DNA of 9,555 nt from Rhodospirillaceae bacterium (GCA_002711555.1 PARQ01000016.1:105682-115236), one strand, 5' to 3'; numbered from the stretch's first letter, positions 1-7,111 are shown. The notes: generated by a model from the letters alone, not told the origin. Program-made: numbers and translations.

Positions 1-84
1 TCTTCAGCGGTGTCAAAAGCACTAAGCTTGCCGCGCCGTTCAGTATATCAAAGAGCTTTGGCATTAAAAAAGAAAGAACTTTAG
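1..84 (+). CDS. rsmI: RsmI, 16S rRNA 2'-O-methyltransferase, C-terminal end only
   Basis: Frame 1 is open from the window edge to TAG at 82-84 and encodes 27 residues. They contain LSLPRRSVYQRALAL, which matches the C-terminal helical tail of RsmI (a pattern like 'LglsRkevYrrALel'). RsmI uses S-adenosylmethionine to methylate the ribose of C1402 in 16S rRNA. The catalytic domain lies outside the window, so the call rests on the tail motif plus context: rsmI commonly sits close to BON-protein and gshB genes in Proteobacteria. Only the 3' end is visible. No convincing terminator follows the stop codon. Confidence 0.65.
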   Translation, partial: SSAVSKALSLPRRSVYQRALALKKKEL

Positions 85-350
85 AAAATATAATTCGTCA
101 ACCCAAAGAAATTTTTATATTATTTTTGTGAACGATAAGTTAGATGACAAATTTTCAACATCCGTAGGTTGTGTTTTGTTCGTTGTTCGGTGATGGTTAT
201 TATCCAGATATTTTGCCCCCCCATATCCGTCATATATCAGGCGTTCTCCTTCGCTTTGCCTCTTCGTGAATATATGCCGGGCGCTTTCACCAAAAATGTC
301 TTGACGAGTTAATCTGATGGTTTTGCCGGTTATTGTAAGAAAGTATCTGC
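85..350. other. AT-rich intergenic gap, no gene supported
   Basis: There are 266 bases between the rsmI stop and the BON-protein start. The first half is strongly AT-rich. All six frames are broken; the longest reading stretch is about 40 codons from 193 to 312 and has no ribosome binding site. A run of seven C lies at 216-222. A TTGACG box at 301-306 resembles a -35 element, but no good -10 lies at the right distance. In many Proteobacteria yraN lies near rsmI; no convincing yraN is present here. Confidence 0.6.
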
Positions 351-992
351 GTGATTAATCCTTTAAAACACTGTTCCACTTTGTTCAGATCAAAGTTTCT
401 AACAGTCATTGTTTTAGCGACTCTATTTCCACTGACGACAACTTGCAGCCCAACTGGTATGCTTACAGGCGCTGGCGCTGAGGTAGGTTCCGCAACGATG
501 GAGGAACGAAGTTATAGTTCGATTTTAGACGATGCTACGATTGGAACACAAATTAAAGGCAATCTGTTTAACTTTTCCACTAGCCTCTTCGTCGATGTAA
601 ACGTAACGGTGAAGGAGGGGTCTGTATTTTTAACGGGATCGGTTCCTACACCCAACCTCAGAATACAAGCCATAAAAATTGCATGGCAATCCGACGGGGT
701 ACGCGAAGTGAAAAATGAAATACAAATTCGTGATCATAGCTCCCTTTTGGATGTGGCAAAGGACAAATGGATTTCAGCAAAATTACGTTTCAAACTAACA
801 CTCGACAAAGAGATCCGTTCAATCAACTACAGCATAGATACGGTTAATAGACATTTATATCTTATGGGCATCGCAACTTCCGCAAGGGAATTAAAAAGAG
901 TATTCGCGTACGCACGCTCAGTAAGACACGTTCGGAAAATTGTCAGCTACGTTCGTATAAGCCACAAGGGTAACGATAAAGGGCCACCTTAA
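351..992 (+). CDS. BON-domain envelope (probable lipo-)protein, DolP/OsmY-like
   Basis: This 213-residue protein has an N-terminal basic stretch and hydrophobic segment (residues 16-28), which look like an export signal ending near Cys32. The lipobox would be T-T-T-C, which is atypical because position -3 is Thr rather than Leu, so lipidation is likely but not certain. Two BON domains follow, about residues 58-127 (VFLTGSVPTP, then WQSDGVREVKNEIQ) and 138-205 (LYLMGIA, then VRHVRKIVSYVRI). BON domains bind phospholipid surfaces, and family members such as DolP and OsmY act in the periplasm in outer-membrane integrity or osmotic protection. The start is GTG at 351, preceded by AAGAAAG at 337-343; no in-frame ATG fits the signal peptide. 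The next gene begins immediately after the stop, so the two are probably co-transcribed. The domain call is strong; the exact role is inferred. Confidence 0.85.
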   Translation: MINPLKHCSTLFRSKFLTVIVLATLFPLTTTCSPTGMLTGAGAEVGSATMEERSYSSILDDATIGTQIKGNLFNFSTSLFVDVNVTVKEGSVFLTGSVPTPNLRIQAIKIAWQSDGVREVKNEIQIRDHSSLLDVAKDKWISAKLRFKLTLDKEIRSINYSIDTVNRHLYLMGIATSARELKRVFAYARSVRHVRKIVSYVRISHKGNDKGPP

Positions 993-1832
993 ATGAGCGT
1001 CACAAATGAAAAACATGCCAGAAAGATGCTCCGCGAAATTGGAGATAGCGTTGATGATGGTTTTGATCTGCTAACTGGTGCATTTTATTTCGCTGCGCTT
1101 AACAGACCCAGTATTATCTTCGAAGAATATACAGATCATATGTCGCAATTGGCATGTGCCGCTGCTACTCCAAGCATTCTGCGCTCAATGAGTGCGGAAA
1201 ATGCAGCAAGGCATTTAAAAGAAATAATAGCCGTCAAGTATTGCTACACGGGTGACCTGGAAACTTACGATGACTTGCAGAATGCGGATCTTTTCCGAGT
1301 AATAGATAGACGCCGCGGCCTACCTGTAGCGCTTGGCATTATCTACATACACATTGGGCGCCGGTTAGGATGGAAAATGAGAGGGTTGTCTTTTCCTGGG
1401 CATTTTTTGGTGCAACTAGAAATAAAAGGTCAGCGCGTTATCATAGATCCGTTCACCGATGGTCGCATCCTTGATCCGAGCGATCTACGAGGGATGGTCA
1501 AAACAATATCTGGGTTTGATCGTGAATTACGGCCCCATGACTATACCCCGATCAGTGACAGAGCGATTCTTCTCCGTTTACAAAATAACGTGAAATTCCG
1601 ACATATGCAGATGCGTAATGGAGTTGCCGCACTAAAAACTGTAGAGGAGATGCTTTTAATAGCTCCCAAAATGTCTGATCTTTGGTGGGATGCAGCAATG
1701 TTAAACGCCGAGATGGAAAACCTAAGCGCCGCATACAGCGCATTGGAAAATTTCATCAGATCAGATGAGAGTAAAATCAACCGGCTTCGGGCTGTAACTT
1801 TGATGGAGCAAATTAAGACAAGGATGAACTGA
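993..1832 (+). CDS. SirB1-family transglutaminase-fold protein with helical/TPR-like C-terminus
   Basis: This 279-residue protein matches the SirB1 (Transglut_core2) family. The signature blocks are RRRGLPVALG (106-115), FPGHFLV (134-140, His137) and IDPF (151-154, Asp152), with GRRLGW between them. Residues about 190-277 form repeated amphipathic helices of TPR type. The family has a papain/transglutaminase-like fold. Here the His and Asp of that fold are visible, but no Cys occurs near the expected catalytic helix (about 110-118); the only cysteines are 55 and 84. A peptidase or transglutaminase activity is therefore not supported. The ATG at 993 directly abuts the stop of the BON gene (TAAATG), which suggests an operon and possibly translational coupling. 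No signal peptide is seen, so the protein is probably cytoplasmic. Cellular function is unknown. Confidence 0.85.
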   Translation: MSVTNEKHARKMLREIGDSVDDGFDLLTGAFYFAALNRPSIIFEEYTDHMSQLACAAATPSILRSMSAENAARHLKEIIAVKYCYTGDLETYDDLQNADLFRVIDRRRGLPVALGIIYIHIGRRLGWKMRGLSFPGHFLVQLEIKGQRVIIDPFTDGRILDPSDLRGMVKTISGFDRELRPHDYTPISDRAILLRLQNNVKFRHMQMRNGVAALKTVEEMLLIAPKMSDLWWDAAMLNAEMENLSAAYSALENFIRSDESKINRLRAVTLMEQIKTRMN

Positions 1833-1862
1833 TATTCCAGCGAGACTGTCATAATTAGGTTT

Positions 1863-1876
1863 TATAACTAGTTATA
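1863..1876. promoter_or_regulatory. 14-bp perfect palindrome upstream of gshB
   Basis: TATAACTAGTTATA is a perfect palindrome in the 88-base AT-rich leader between the SirB1-type gene and gshB. It could be an operator or part of a promoter for gshB. No regulator can be named. AT-rich palindromes also arise by chance, so the functional call is tentative. Confidence 0.3.
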
Positions 1877-1920
1877 TAAAAAAATTACATAATTTTAATT
1901 TGAAAAGGGAAGGTAATTTA

Positions 1921-2865
1921 GTGAGCTTAGTCTGTGCAATCCAAATGGATCCCTTAGAGAATGTTAACATAGATACTGACAGCACCTTCATGCTGGCTTT
2001 AGAGGCACAGATCAGAGGTTATACTTTATTCCATTACCTTCCAGAGGACTTATCGCTACATGAAAGTCATCCCTACGCCACAGGTCGCAAGATGGAAGTA
2101 ATGCGCCAGAAGGGTAATCACTTTAAGGCGGGCCCAAAAAAAAGAATTGACCTATCTGAGGTAGATGTAATCCTTATGCGTCAGGACCCCCCTTTCGATA
2201 TGTCATACATTACGGCCACTCATCTTCTCGAACACATTTACCCAAAAACTTTGGTTGTTAATAACCCAGTGGAAGTGCGTAATGCACCAGAGAAGCTTTT
2301 TGTTACACGTTTTCGTGATTTGATGCCACCAACGTTAATAACACGAAACATGGATGAAATCATGGCATTTCGCGCCGAACACGCTGATATTATCCTCAAG
2401 CCGATTTATGGATGTGGGGGTGCTGGCGTTTTTCATATCAAGCCGGACGACGAGAACCATAAGGCCCTATTTGAAATGTTTACAGAATCCAAAGCTGAGC
2501 CCATCATCGTTCAGCGGTATTTACCCGAAGTCCGAAACGGCGACAAACGGATTATTCTAGTTAATGGCAAGCCAATGGGAGCTGTGAATAGAGTGCCACC
2601 CAAAGGGGATGCGCGTGCAAATTTCCATGCGGGAGGTTCTGGCAGAAAAACGAGCCTTACAAAAAGAGAAATCGCCATATGTGCAGAAATAGGTCCCATT
2701 TTGAGGCAAAAAGGACTCATATTCGTTGGCATAGATGTAATTGGCGATTACCTGACGGAAATAAACGTAACGTCCCCAACCGGTATCCAAGAAATCAATG
2801 CCCTTGATGGCATAAATCTGGAATCCCGCATATGGGACGCGATAGAAGCACAGCTAATCACATGA
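1921..2865 (+). CDS. gshB: Glutathione synthetase (ATP-grasp)
   Basis: GshB joins gamma-glutamylcysteine and glycine using ATP, the second step of glutathione synthesis in the cytoplasm. The GTG at 1921 gives 314 residues, close to the E. coli length, and sits 7 bases after the strong ribosome binding site AGGGAAGG (1906-1913). A TTG at 1900 would extend the ORF but overlaps that site and is not chosen. The N-terminus has [20 protein letters not shown] (residues 4-23), typical of the family. Further motifs are MRQDPPFD (86-93), NNP (114-116), [13 protein letters not shown] (159-171, ATP-grasp loop), [10 protein letters not shown] (202-211) and [12 protein letters not shown] (282-293). The protein is complete. 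It lies downstream of rsmI and the BON/SirB1 pair and converges with the next gene 30 bases away. Confidence 0.95.
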   Translation: MSLVCAIQMDPLENVNIDTDSTFMLALEAQIRGYTLFHYLPEDLSLHESHPYATGRKMEVMRQKGNHFKAGPKKRIDLSEVDVILMRQDPPFDMSYITATHLLEHIYPKTLVVNNPVEVRNAPEKLFVTRFRDLMPPTLITRNMDEIMAFRAEHADIILKPIYGCGGAGVFHIKPDDENHKALFEMFTESKAEPIIVQRYLPEVRNGDKRIILVNGKPMGAVNRVPPKGDARANFHAGGSGRKTSLTKREIAICAEIGPILRQKGLIFVGIDVIGDYLTEINVTSPTGIQEINALDGINLESRIWDAIEAQLIT

Positions 2866-2882
2866 GGCCCAAGAAACCTCAT
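2862..2882. terminator. Weak hairpin between convergent genes
   Basis: ATGAGG (2862-2867) and CCTCAT (2877-2882) can pair around a 9-base loop, overlapping the gshB stop. The site lies between the convergent stops of gshB and the flagellin-like gene. It could help end transcription from either side, but the stem is only six pairs and no clear T-run follows on the + strand. Confidence 0.25.
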
Positions 2883-2895
2883 TTGCCAAAAATTG

Positions 2896-4020
2896 TCATA
2901 TCGAAAGATCGAAAACCGAGGGGGATGTCAGCGTGAGCGCACCTCCCTGGCTATTGAAAGCGAGAGTATTTTGTACGGTCGCCTGAAAAAGTAGGTCCTG
3001 GCGTTGTTCCACAATCGCAGCGCGATTCTTCTCGGACATAGCTTTTGCTTCCACGCCGGCAGCAAAATCAAAACGCTCTCTGATCTTTCCTTCAACGAGC
3101 GTTTGTGCTGAACGAACTTTTGCTAACTCACCCTCTAAGAAACCAATGTTAAAACGAAGGGTCGCTGATGCAGCATCCACATCGGATAGAGCAGTTTCAA
3201 GACTGCCGTCATCTTCAAAGTTATTGTAAAGAAATGAGAAAAGGATACCGAGCCCCTTCCGTTCGAGCGTACCTTGCAAGTATGGCGTTCCCTCACCACT
3301 GTGTGTGAGTGAAATTTCCCCAGTATTGTTGTTATAATTCACAGAATCGTCGTGATATACCACCTTTCCATCCTCAGCTGCTGGATTAGGAAACTTTGTC
3401 AAAATAGATCCGTATATATCGGGGTAAAAATCATCGCCATTTCCATCTGTAATAAAAAAATCGCTCTGAGAAAATATACCCTCCAAAGTCTTGTTTTCAG
3501 GGCTGTCTGGTTTGATCTGGTAATTTACTTGGTCGGGATCAAAATCATCACGAATAGACGTGCCAATAATATTTGTACCTAAAAACCCAGCCCCTTTGAT
3601 ACGAATATTTAGGTCTCCAAGAAATCTATCAAACCGATCACCAAACACCCGTCTTTCATCAATGGAAACCGATGCGTCACTGGCGGTAACTATTTGACGA
3701 CGCATATCAGAAATATTCGTTTTAATTTCCGTCAATCTATCAAGGGCTTTCTCGATAGTTTTCACTGCGCGATTTAGCTTATTGGTTATTCTACCAAGGT
3801 TTTGCGCTTCTTTTTTTGCAGTCCGAGCCTTAGCTTCAATACTCCGCGCATCTAAGTCCAACGCCTTATCACGAGCTACCGCTGCCGAGGCCCTCGCCGC
3901 CGATTGCAGGCCGCGAGCTGCAGCTGCGTCCGGGAGTACTGCAAATAAACCGGTAGCTGCCGTTGGAAGAGTTCCAACCAAACCGCTTGATCCAATACTA
4001 CCACCATCAAAAATACTCAT
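2896..4020 (-). CDS. Flagellin-like helical protein of unknown function, no Cys or Trp
   Basis: The ATG at 4020 gives 374 residues. A TTG two codons upstream is also possible, but the GGA ribosome-site remnant (10 bases before the ATG) fits the ATG better. The N-terminal region (about 31-115) and C-terminal region (about 272-354) are long Ala/Lys/Glu-rich helices with coiled-coil character. Between them is a Gly/Asp/Asn-rich, probably beta-rich segment (about 155-260). Blocks such as RLTEIKTNISDMRRQI, SIDERRVFGDRFDRFL and GTNIIG recall the D0/D1 helices of flagellins, and the C-terminal LEGELAKVRSAQTLVE recalls their C-terminal helix. The protein contains no Cys and no Trp and has no Sec signal peptide, as is usual for flagellar export substrates. 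It is not a canonical flagellin and I cannot name its family. Other possibilities are a hook-associated-like or other secreted filament protein, or an intracellular coiled-coil protein. It is transcribed divergently from the sodium channel gene. Confidence 0.6.
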   Translation of the reverse strand: MSIFDGGSIGSSGLVGTLPTAATGLFAVLPDAAAARGLQSAARASAAVARDKALDLDARSIEAKARTAKKEAQNLGRITNKLNRAVKTIEKALDRLTEIKTNISDMRRQIVTASDASVSIDERRVFGDRFDRFLGDLNIRIKGAGFLGTNIIGTSIRDDFDPDQVNYQIKPDSPENKTLEGIFSQSDFFITDGNGDDFYPDIYGSILTKFPNPAAEDGKVVYHDDSVNYNNNTGEISLTHSGEGTPYLQGTLERKGLGILFSFLYNNFEDDGSLETALSDVDAASATLRFNIGFLEGELAKVRSAQTLVEGKIRERFDFAAGVEAKAMSEKNRAAIVEQRQDLLFQATVQNTLAFNSQGGALTLTSPSVFDLSI

Positions 4021-4059
4021 AACCAAAAATTCCGGCCAATCCTAGAAAATTTACGCCCC

Positions 4060-4072
4060 GGCAAATATTGCC
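4060..4072. promoter_or_regulatory. Dyad in the leader of the flagellin-like gene
   Basis: GGCAA-ATA-TTGCC is a perfect 5-bp inverted repeat with a 3-base centre. It begins about 8 bases downstream of the predicted - strand start point, where an operator would repress. The regulator is unknown. Confidence 0.25.
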
Positions 4073-4086
4073 TACTAACCCGTTGT

Positions 4087-4114
4087 ATTATATAATATTT
4101 TGTACTTTTTTCAA
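4087..4114 (-). promoter_or_regulatory. Sigma70-like promoter for the flagellin-like gene
   Basis: Read on the - strand, TTGAAA (4114-4109) and TATAAT (4092-4087) are separated by 16 bases. This is the best-matching promoter in the window. Transcription would start near 4080, leaving a leader of about 60 bases before the ATG at 4020. The -10 lies within ATTATATAAT (4087-4096), which is itself palindromic, so a + strand -10 also exists there (TATAAT 4091-4096, with a poorer -35 TTGCCT at 4068-4073). Confidence 0.5.
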
Positions 4115-4169
4115 CTGTTGGATTATAGCAGGATTTTATTTCAAATACATAGCTACGGGTTCAACAACA

Positions 4170-4182
4170 CATACCGGGTATG
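4170..4182. promoter_or_regulatory. Dyad in the divergent region, possible operator
   Basis: CATACC-G-GGTATG is a perfect 6-bp inverted repeat around one base. It lies between the predicted promoters of the channel and flagellin-like genes and could bind a dimeric regulator acting on both. Function is inferred from position and symmetry only. Confidence 0.3.
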
Positions 4183-4231
4183 ATTTTCACTTTGCAGGTC
4201 CGTAACTTCCTAACAGCGACTATATGTTCTT

Positions 4232-4259
4232 TTGATAATAAATCCCGGAACCGCATATT
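4232..4259 (+). promoter_or_regulatory. Candidate promoter for the sodium channel gene
   Basis: TTGATA (4232-4237) and CATATT (4254-4259) are separated by 16 bases. The -35 matches five of six consensus positions and the -10 matches four. Transcription would start near 4266, giving a leader of about 27 bases to the ATG at 4293. Confidence 0.35.
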
Positions 4260-4292
4260 GATCACGACGAATACTCCGCTAGGTAAAGCAAA

Positions 4293-5159
4293 ATGGCAAA
4301 CTTAAATCGAAGAATAAAAAATCCGCACAAAAGTGCGGTGGCGCACACTTCAAAATTGGAAAGGGGCTCAAAAAAGGAAGAGCAGACCACCGAAACTAGC
4401 CTAAAGACCTTTATCGAATCGACAAAAACACAGAATTTCATTCTCGGCGTGATAATATTTAATGCGATAGTGCTTGGACTTGAGACTTCTGACAACGCGG
4501 TCAAGCACGCAGGCAACCTACTAGCGGTACTCGACAAAATCGCTATCGGAATTTTCATTGCGGAAATCGCTATCAAATTAATAGTCTATCGCTTCGGTTT
4601 TTTTAAAGACGGCTGGAATATTTTTGATTTTATTATTGTCTCAGCAGCTCTTTTGCCAGCTGGAGACGGTACTTCAGTGCTTCGAGCTCTACGAATAATG
4701 AGGGCTTTCCGCCTAATGTCAGCTGTTCCATCAATGCGGTTTGTGATCCAAGCGATGTTGAACGCCATTCCAGGTATGGCTTCGGTGGTCGCTTTATTAG
4801 CCCTTGTCTTCTACGTTGGTGCCGTAATGGCGACGGTTCTATTCGGGGAACAGTTTCAAGATTGGTTTGGCTCTATCGGCGCATCATTATATTCATTGTT
4901 TCAAATAATGACATTGGAGTCCTGGTCAATGGGCATAGTTCGGCCTGTTATGGAATTATTCCCGTATGCCTGGATGTTTTTTGTGCCTTTTATCCTTTGT
5001 ACATCCTTTGCGGTTCTGAACCTTTTTATTGCGATAATTGTAAATGCCATGGATGACGTGCAGAAAACTGAAAAAAATGATGCGATTTCAAATGAAGATA
5101 TTGCTTTAGAATTAAAAAAACTTCGTAATGAAATGGTTCGCCTAGAAAAAAAAATGTGA
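4293..5159 (+). CDS. Voltage-gated sodium channel, NaChBac/NavMs family
   Basis: This 288-residue inner-membrane protein has the full single-domain six-helix channel plan and should assemble as a homotetramer passing Na+ on depolarisation. S1 is about 47-67. S2 is about 78-99, with FIAEIAIK (Glu91). S3 is about 107-121, with NIFDF (Asp112). S4 is about 129-146, with gating arginines 131, 134, 137 and 140 spaced every third residue. S5 is about 163-184 and the pore helix about 194-207. The selectivity filter is TLESWSM (207-213), the same motif as in NavMs and NavAb, with Glu209 as the key acidic residue. S6 is about 226-252. The C-terminal tail ends in a charged coiled coil (about 268-288), typical of tetramerisation in this family. 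The cytoplasmic N-terminus (1-45) is basic and polar. An AGG lies 9 bases before the ATG. The gene converges on the HIT gene with only 7 bases between stops. Confidence 0.95.
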   Translation: MANLNRRIKNPHKSAVAHTSKLERGSKKEEQTTETSLKTFIESTKTQNFILGVIIFNAIVLGLETSDNAVKHAGNLLAVLDKIAIGIFIAEIAIKLIVYRFGFFKDGWNIFDFIIVSAALLPAGDGTSVLRALRIMRAFRLMSAVPSMRFVIQAMLNAIPGMASVVALLALVFYVGAVMATVLFGEQFQDWFGSIGASLYSLFQIMTLESWSMGIVRPVMELFPYAWMFFVPFILCTSFAVLNLFIAIIVNAMDDVQKTEKNDAISNEDIALELKKLRNEMVRLEKKM

Positions 5160-5166
5160 CATACCG

Positions 5167-5523
5167 CTAGAAAACCATCCGTCCCAAATCTCGTCCTCCG
5201 AGGACGTGCACATGATAATGTGGAACCTCTTGATGTCCGTTGCGATTAGTATTTGCTATCAGCCTATACCCGCTATCATGAATCCCCTTCAGCGATACCA
5301 CTTCACCAACTAGTCTGTGGAAGCCGACCAATTCCGAATCAGCGGCATTTTGAAAAAATTGGCTCGCGGATTCGTATGGTTGCTTAGGGATCACTAAAAT
5401 ATGCACCGGGGCTTGTGGTGCGATGTCATTAAACGCAAGGGCATAAGCATTTTCTAAAACTTTTTCACATGGTATCTCTCCGCGAAGGATTTTTGCGAAA
5501 ATGTTACTGTCTTCATATGTCAT
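5167..5523 (-). CDS. HIT-family (Hint-type) nucleotide phosphoramidase
   Basis: This 118-residue cytoplasmic protein carries the histidine triad PHYHVHVLGG (101-110) with His102, His104 and His106; His104 would be the nucleophile by analogy with HINT1. The N-terminus NIFAKILRGEIPCEKV and the strand VHILVIPKQP (40-49) are also typical, and the length is normal for Hint proteins. Family members hydrolyse nucleoside phosphoramidates and acyl-adenylates; the physiological substrate is unknown. The start at 5523 has AAGGG 7 bases upstream. It is the last gene of the - strand series, 72 bases after hisF, and may be read from the his operon or separately. Confidence 0.92.
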   Translation of the reverse strand: MTYEDSNIFAKILRGEIPCEKVLENAYALAFNDIAPQAPVHILVIPKQPYESASQFFQNAADSELVGFHRLVGEVVSLKGIHDSGYRLIANTNRNGHQEVPHYHVHVLGGRDLGRMVF

Positions 5524-5549
5524 AATACGGCCCTTTTAAATTGTTCTTT

Positions 5550-5563
5550 CCGCGCAAACGCGG
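5550..5563. other. GC-rich hairpin between hisF and the HIT gene
   Basis: CCGCG-CAAA-CGCGG forms a 5-bp all-GC stem with a 4-base loop. The T-rich tract TCTATTTTT follows only on the + strand (5564-5571), so it does not look like a terminator for the his operon. It may be an mRNA structure separating hisF and HIT expression, or a terminator for + strand transcription. Confidence 0.3.
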
Positions 5564-5595
5564 TCTATTTTTCGTCTCAATATCTTTGAAATTAA

Positions 5596-6387
5596 TTAAA
5601 AGCTAGGGCCTTTATGAGGCACACGAACCGAAATGCCGGCTCTTGATAGATGTTTCTTGGCGTCTCCTATTGTAAATTCGCCAAAATGGAAAATCGATGC
5701 CGCTAAGACTGCAGATGCGTGACCCATCCGTATACCGTCTACCATATGATCAAGGGAGCCAACACCACCACTAGCAATAACAGGAATGTTGACACTATCT
5801 GCAACCTTTCGCGTCAAGTAAGTATCAAAACCCTCGCGAGTACCATCTTTATCCATTGATGTTAACAGTATTTCACCTGCTCCGCGTTTAGCCATATTCT
5901 TGGCCCACTGAACAGCATCGATTCCAGTAGGGGTTCGACCCCCGTGGGTGAATATCTCCCACTTGTCTCTTTCCGTCTGTTTTGCGTCTATCGCCACCAC
6001 TATGCATTGCGTGCCAAAGCATTCTGCCGCTTCACTCACAAGAGCCGGGTCACTTACCGCTGCCGTATTTATCGAAACTTTGTCTGCTCCGGCAAGTAAT
6101 AATTTTCTTATGTCCTGAGTATTGCGAACTCCGCCTCCAACCGTAAGTGGCATGAAGCATTGCTTCGATGTGCCACTAACAACATCATAAATCGTGTCTC
6201 TATTTTCATGGGATGCTGATATGTCTAGGAAGCATAGTTCATCTGCTCCGGCTTCATCATAAACTTTTGCTTGCTCTATTGGGTCTCCAGCATCAACTAA
6301 ACTTACGAAGTTAACGCCCTTTACAACGCGACCAGCGCATACGTCGAGACAAGGAATAATTCGTACCTTAAGCAAGCTGAGCTCCAT
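5596..6387 (-). CDS. hisF: Imidazole glycerol phosphate synthase, cyclase subunit
   Basis: HisF takes ammonia from HisH and converts PRFAR to imidazoleglycerol phosphate plus AICAR. The TIM-barrel has catalytic Asp15 (IPCLDV) and Asp134 (VVAID) in the 263-residue numbering. Phosphate-binding loops are GGGV (84-87) and SGG (206-208). The ATG at 6387 is chosen because AGGA lies at good spacing upstream; it overlaps the hisA 3' end by 20 bases. A TTG at 6375, preceded by GGAG, would give [12 protein letters not shown], which matches the usual HisF N-terminus better, so the start is ambiguous. The C-terminus is intact. Translational coupling to hisA is likely. Confidence 0.95.
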   Translation of the reverse strand: MELSLLKVRIIPCLDVCAGRVVKGVNFVSLVDAGDPIEQAKVYDEAGADELCFLDISASHENRDTIYDVVSGTSKQCFMPLTVGGGVRNTQDIRKLLLAGADKVSINTAAVSDPALVSEAAECFGTQCIVVAIDAKQTERDKWEIFTHGGRTPTGIDAVQWAKNMAKRGAGEILLTSMDKDGTREGFDTYLTRKVADSVNIPVIASGGVGSLDHMVDGIRMGHASAVLAASIFHFGEFTIGDAKKHLSRAGISVRVPHKGPSF

Positions 6388-7111
6388 CGGCTTCCTGTGA
6401 GGCAACTTTCAAGGCAGCCTCCAACGTGATTTTCCTGTCATACAAGGCACGCCCCACTATGACCCCTGAAATTGGAGGAGATGCACAAATACGCCTTATA
6501 TCTTCAATGCCTGATATACCACCGCTTGCAATTATTGGGGTTGCGACACGTTTCGCCAATTTCATAGTCGACTCAATGTTAGGCCCTTTGAGTAGACCAT
6601 CCCTACTGATATCAGTATATACAATCGCTGCAGCACCGGCCGCCTCAAAATCCTCCGCCAGCTCCTCTAAAGTAATATTAGAAACCTCTGCCCACCCCTC
6701 TACTGCAACCCTCCCATCAATGGCGTCAATACCCAAAACAATCCTATTTGACCACCTTGAACACGCCCTCTTAACTAGACTGGGGTTTTTCACAGTCACA
6801 GTGCCTAAAATAACACGAGAAACGCCGTGATTTAGCCAAAACTCTATCATGCTTTCGTCACGTATCCCACCCCCTACCTGAACTGGAATATTGACCGCGT
6901 CGACAATTGCTGTCACAGCATCCGTGTTTACAGATCTCCCGGCAAACGCTCCATTTAGGTCAACGATATGGATCCATTCTGCGCCGGAGCGCTCAAATTC
7001 GCGCGCCTGCTTTACTGGACTTGTATTAAAAATAGTTGCGCGGCTCATGTCGCCTTGTTCCAAGCGGACACACTTGCCATCTTTCAGATCTATGGCAGGG
7101 TAAATAATCAT
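6368..7111 (-). CDS. hisA: ProFAR isomerase (phosphoribosylformimino-AICAR-P isomerase)
   Basis: HisA opens the ribose ring of ProFAR to give PRFAR, the substrate of HisF/HisH. The ATG at 7111 gives 247 residues beginning [17 protein letters not shown], the standard N-terminus, with catalytic Asp8. The second catalytic acid is Asp129 in VLGIDAIDG. Phosphate sites are VGGGIR (79-84) and the ASGGIS block in the C-terminal half. GGAGG lies 4 bases before the ATG. The start shares one base with the stop of the GNAT gene (TAATG), and the 3' end overlaps hisF. The - strand frame stays open 30 codons further upstream, but that lies inside the GNAT gene and is not used. Confidence 0.96.
   Translation of the reverse strand: MIIYPAIDLKDGKCVRLEQGDMSRATIFNTSPVKQAREFERSGAEWIHIVDLNGAFAGRSVNTDAVTAIVDAVNIPVQVGGGIRDESMIEFWLNHGVSRVILGTVTVKNPSLVKRACSRWSNRIVLGIDAIDGRVAVEGWAEVSNITLEELAEDFEAAGAAAIVYTDISRDGLLKGPNIESTMKLAKRVATPIIASGGISGIEDIRRICASPPISGVIVGRALYDRKITLEAALKVASQEADGAQLA

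Noticed and set aside
301..306. TTGACG box as a promoter for the BON gene
   Set aside because: No acceptable -10 hexamer lies 15-19 bases downstream; the nearest AT-rich candidate is about 24 bases away.
193..312. Short + strand reading frame of about 40 codons in the rsmI-BON gap, also considered as a yraN remnant
   Set aside because: It has no ribosome binding site and no match to the YraN core (the GEIDLI and VFVEVK motifs are absent). The C7 run alone does not prove a frameshift.
1541..1852. 103-codon - strand open frame
   Set aside because: It is antisense to the C-terminal part of the SirB1-family gene and low in recognisable features.
1900..1920. Upstream TTG start for gshB
   Set aside because: It would place the strong AGGGAAGG ribosome site inside the coding region and add residues not usual for GshB; GTG 1921 fits far better.
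5192..5206. Perfect inverted repeat CGTCCTC-C-GAGGACG at the end of the HIT gene, considered as a terminator for the convergent channel gene
   Set aside because: It is explained by the codons for the conserved V-L-G-G-R sequence after the histidine triad, and no T-run follows on the + strand.
6426..6830. 134-codon + strand open frame
   Set aside because: It is antisense to hisA, whose catalytic motifs are clear. No domain and no start signal are visible.
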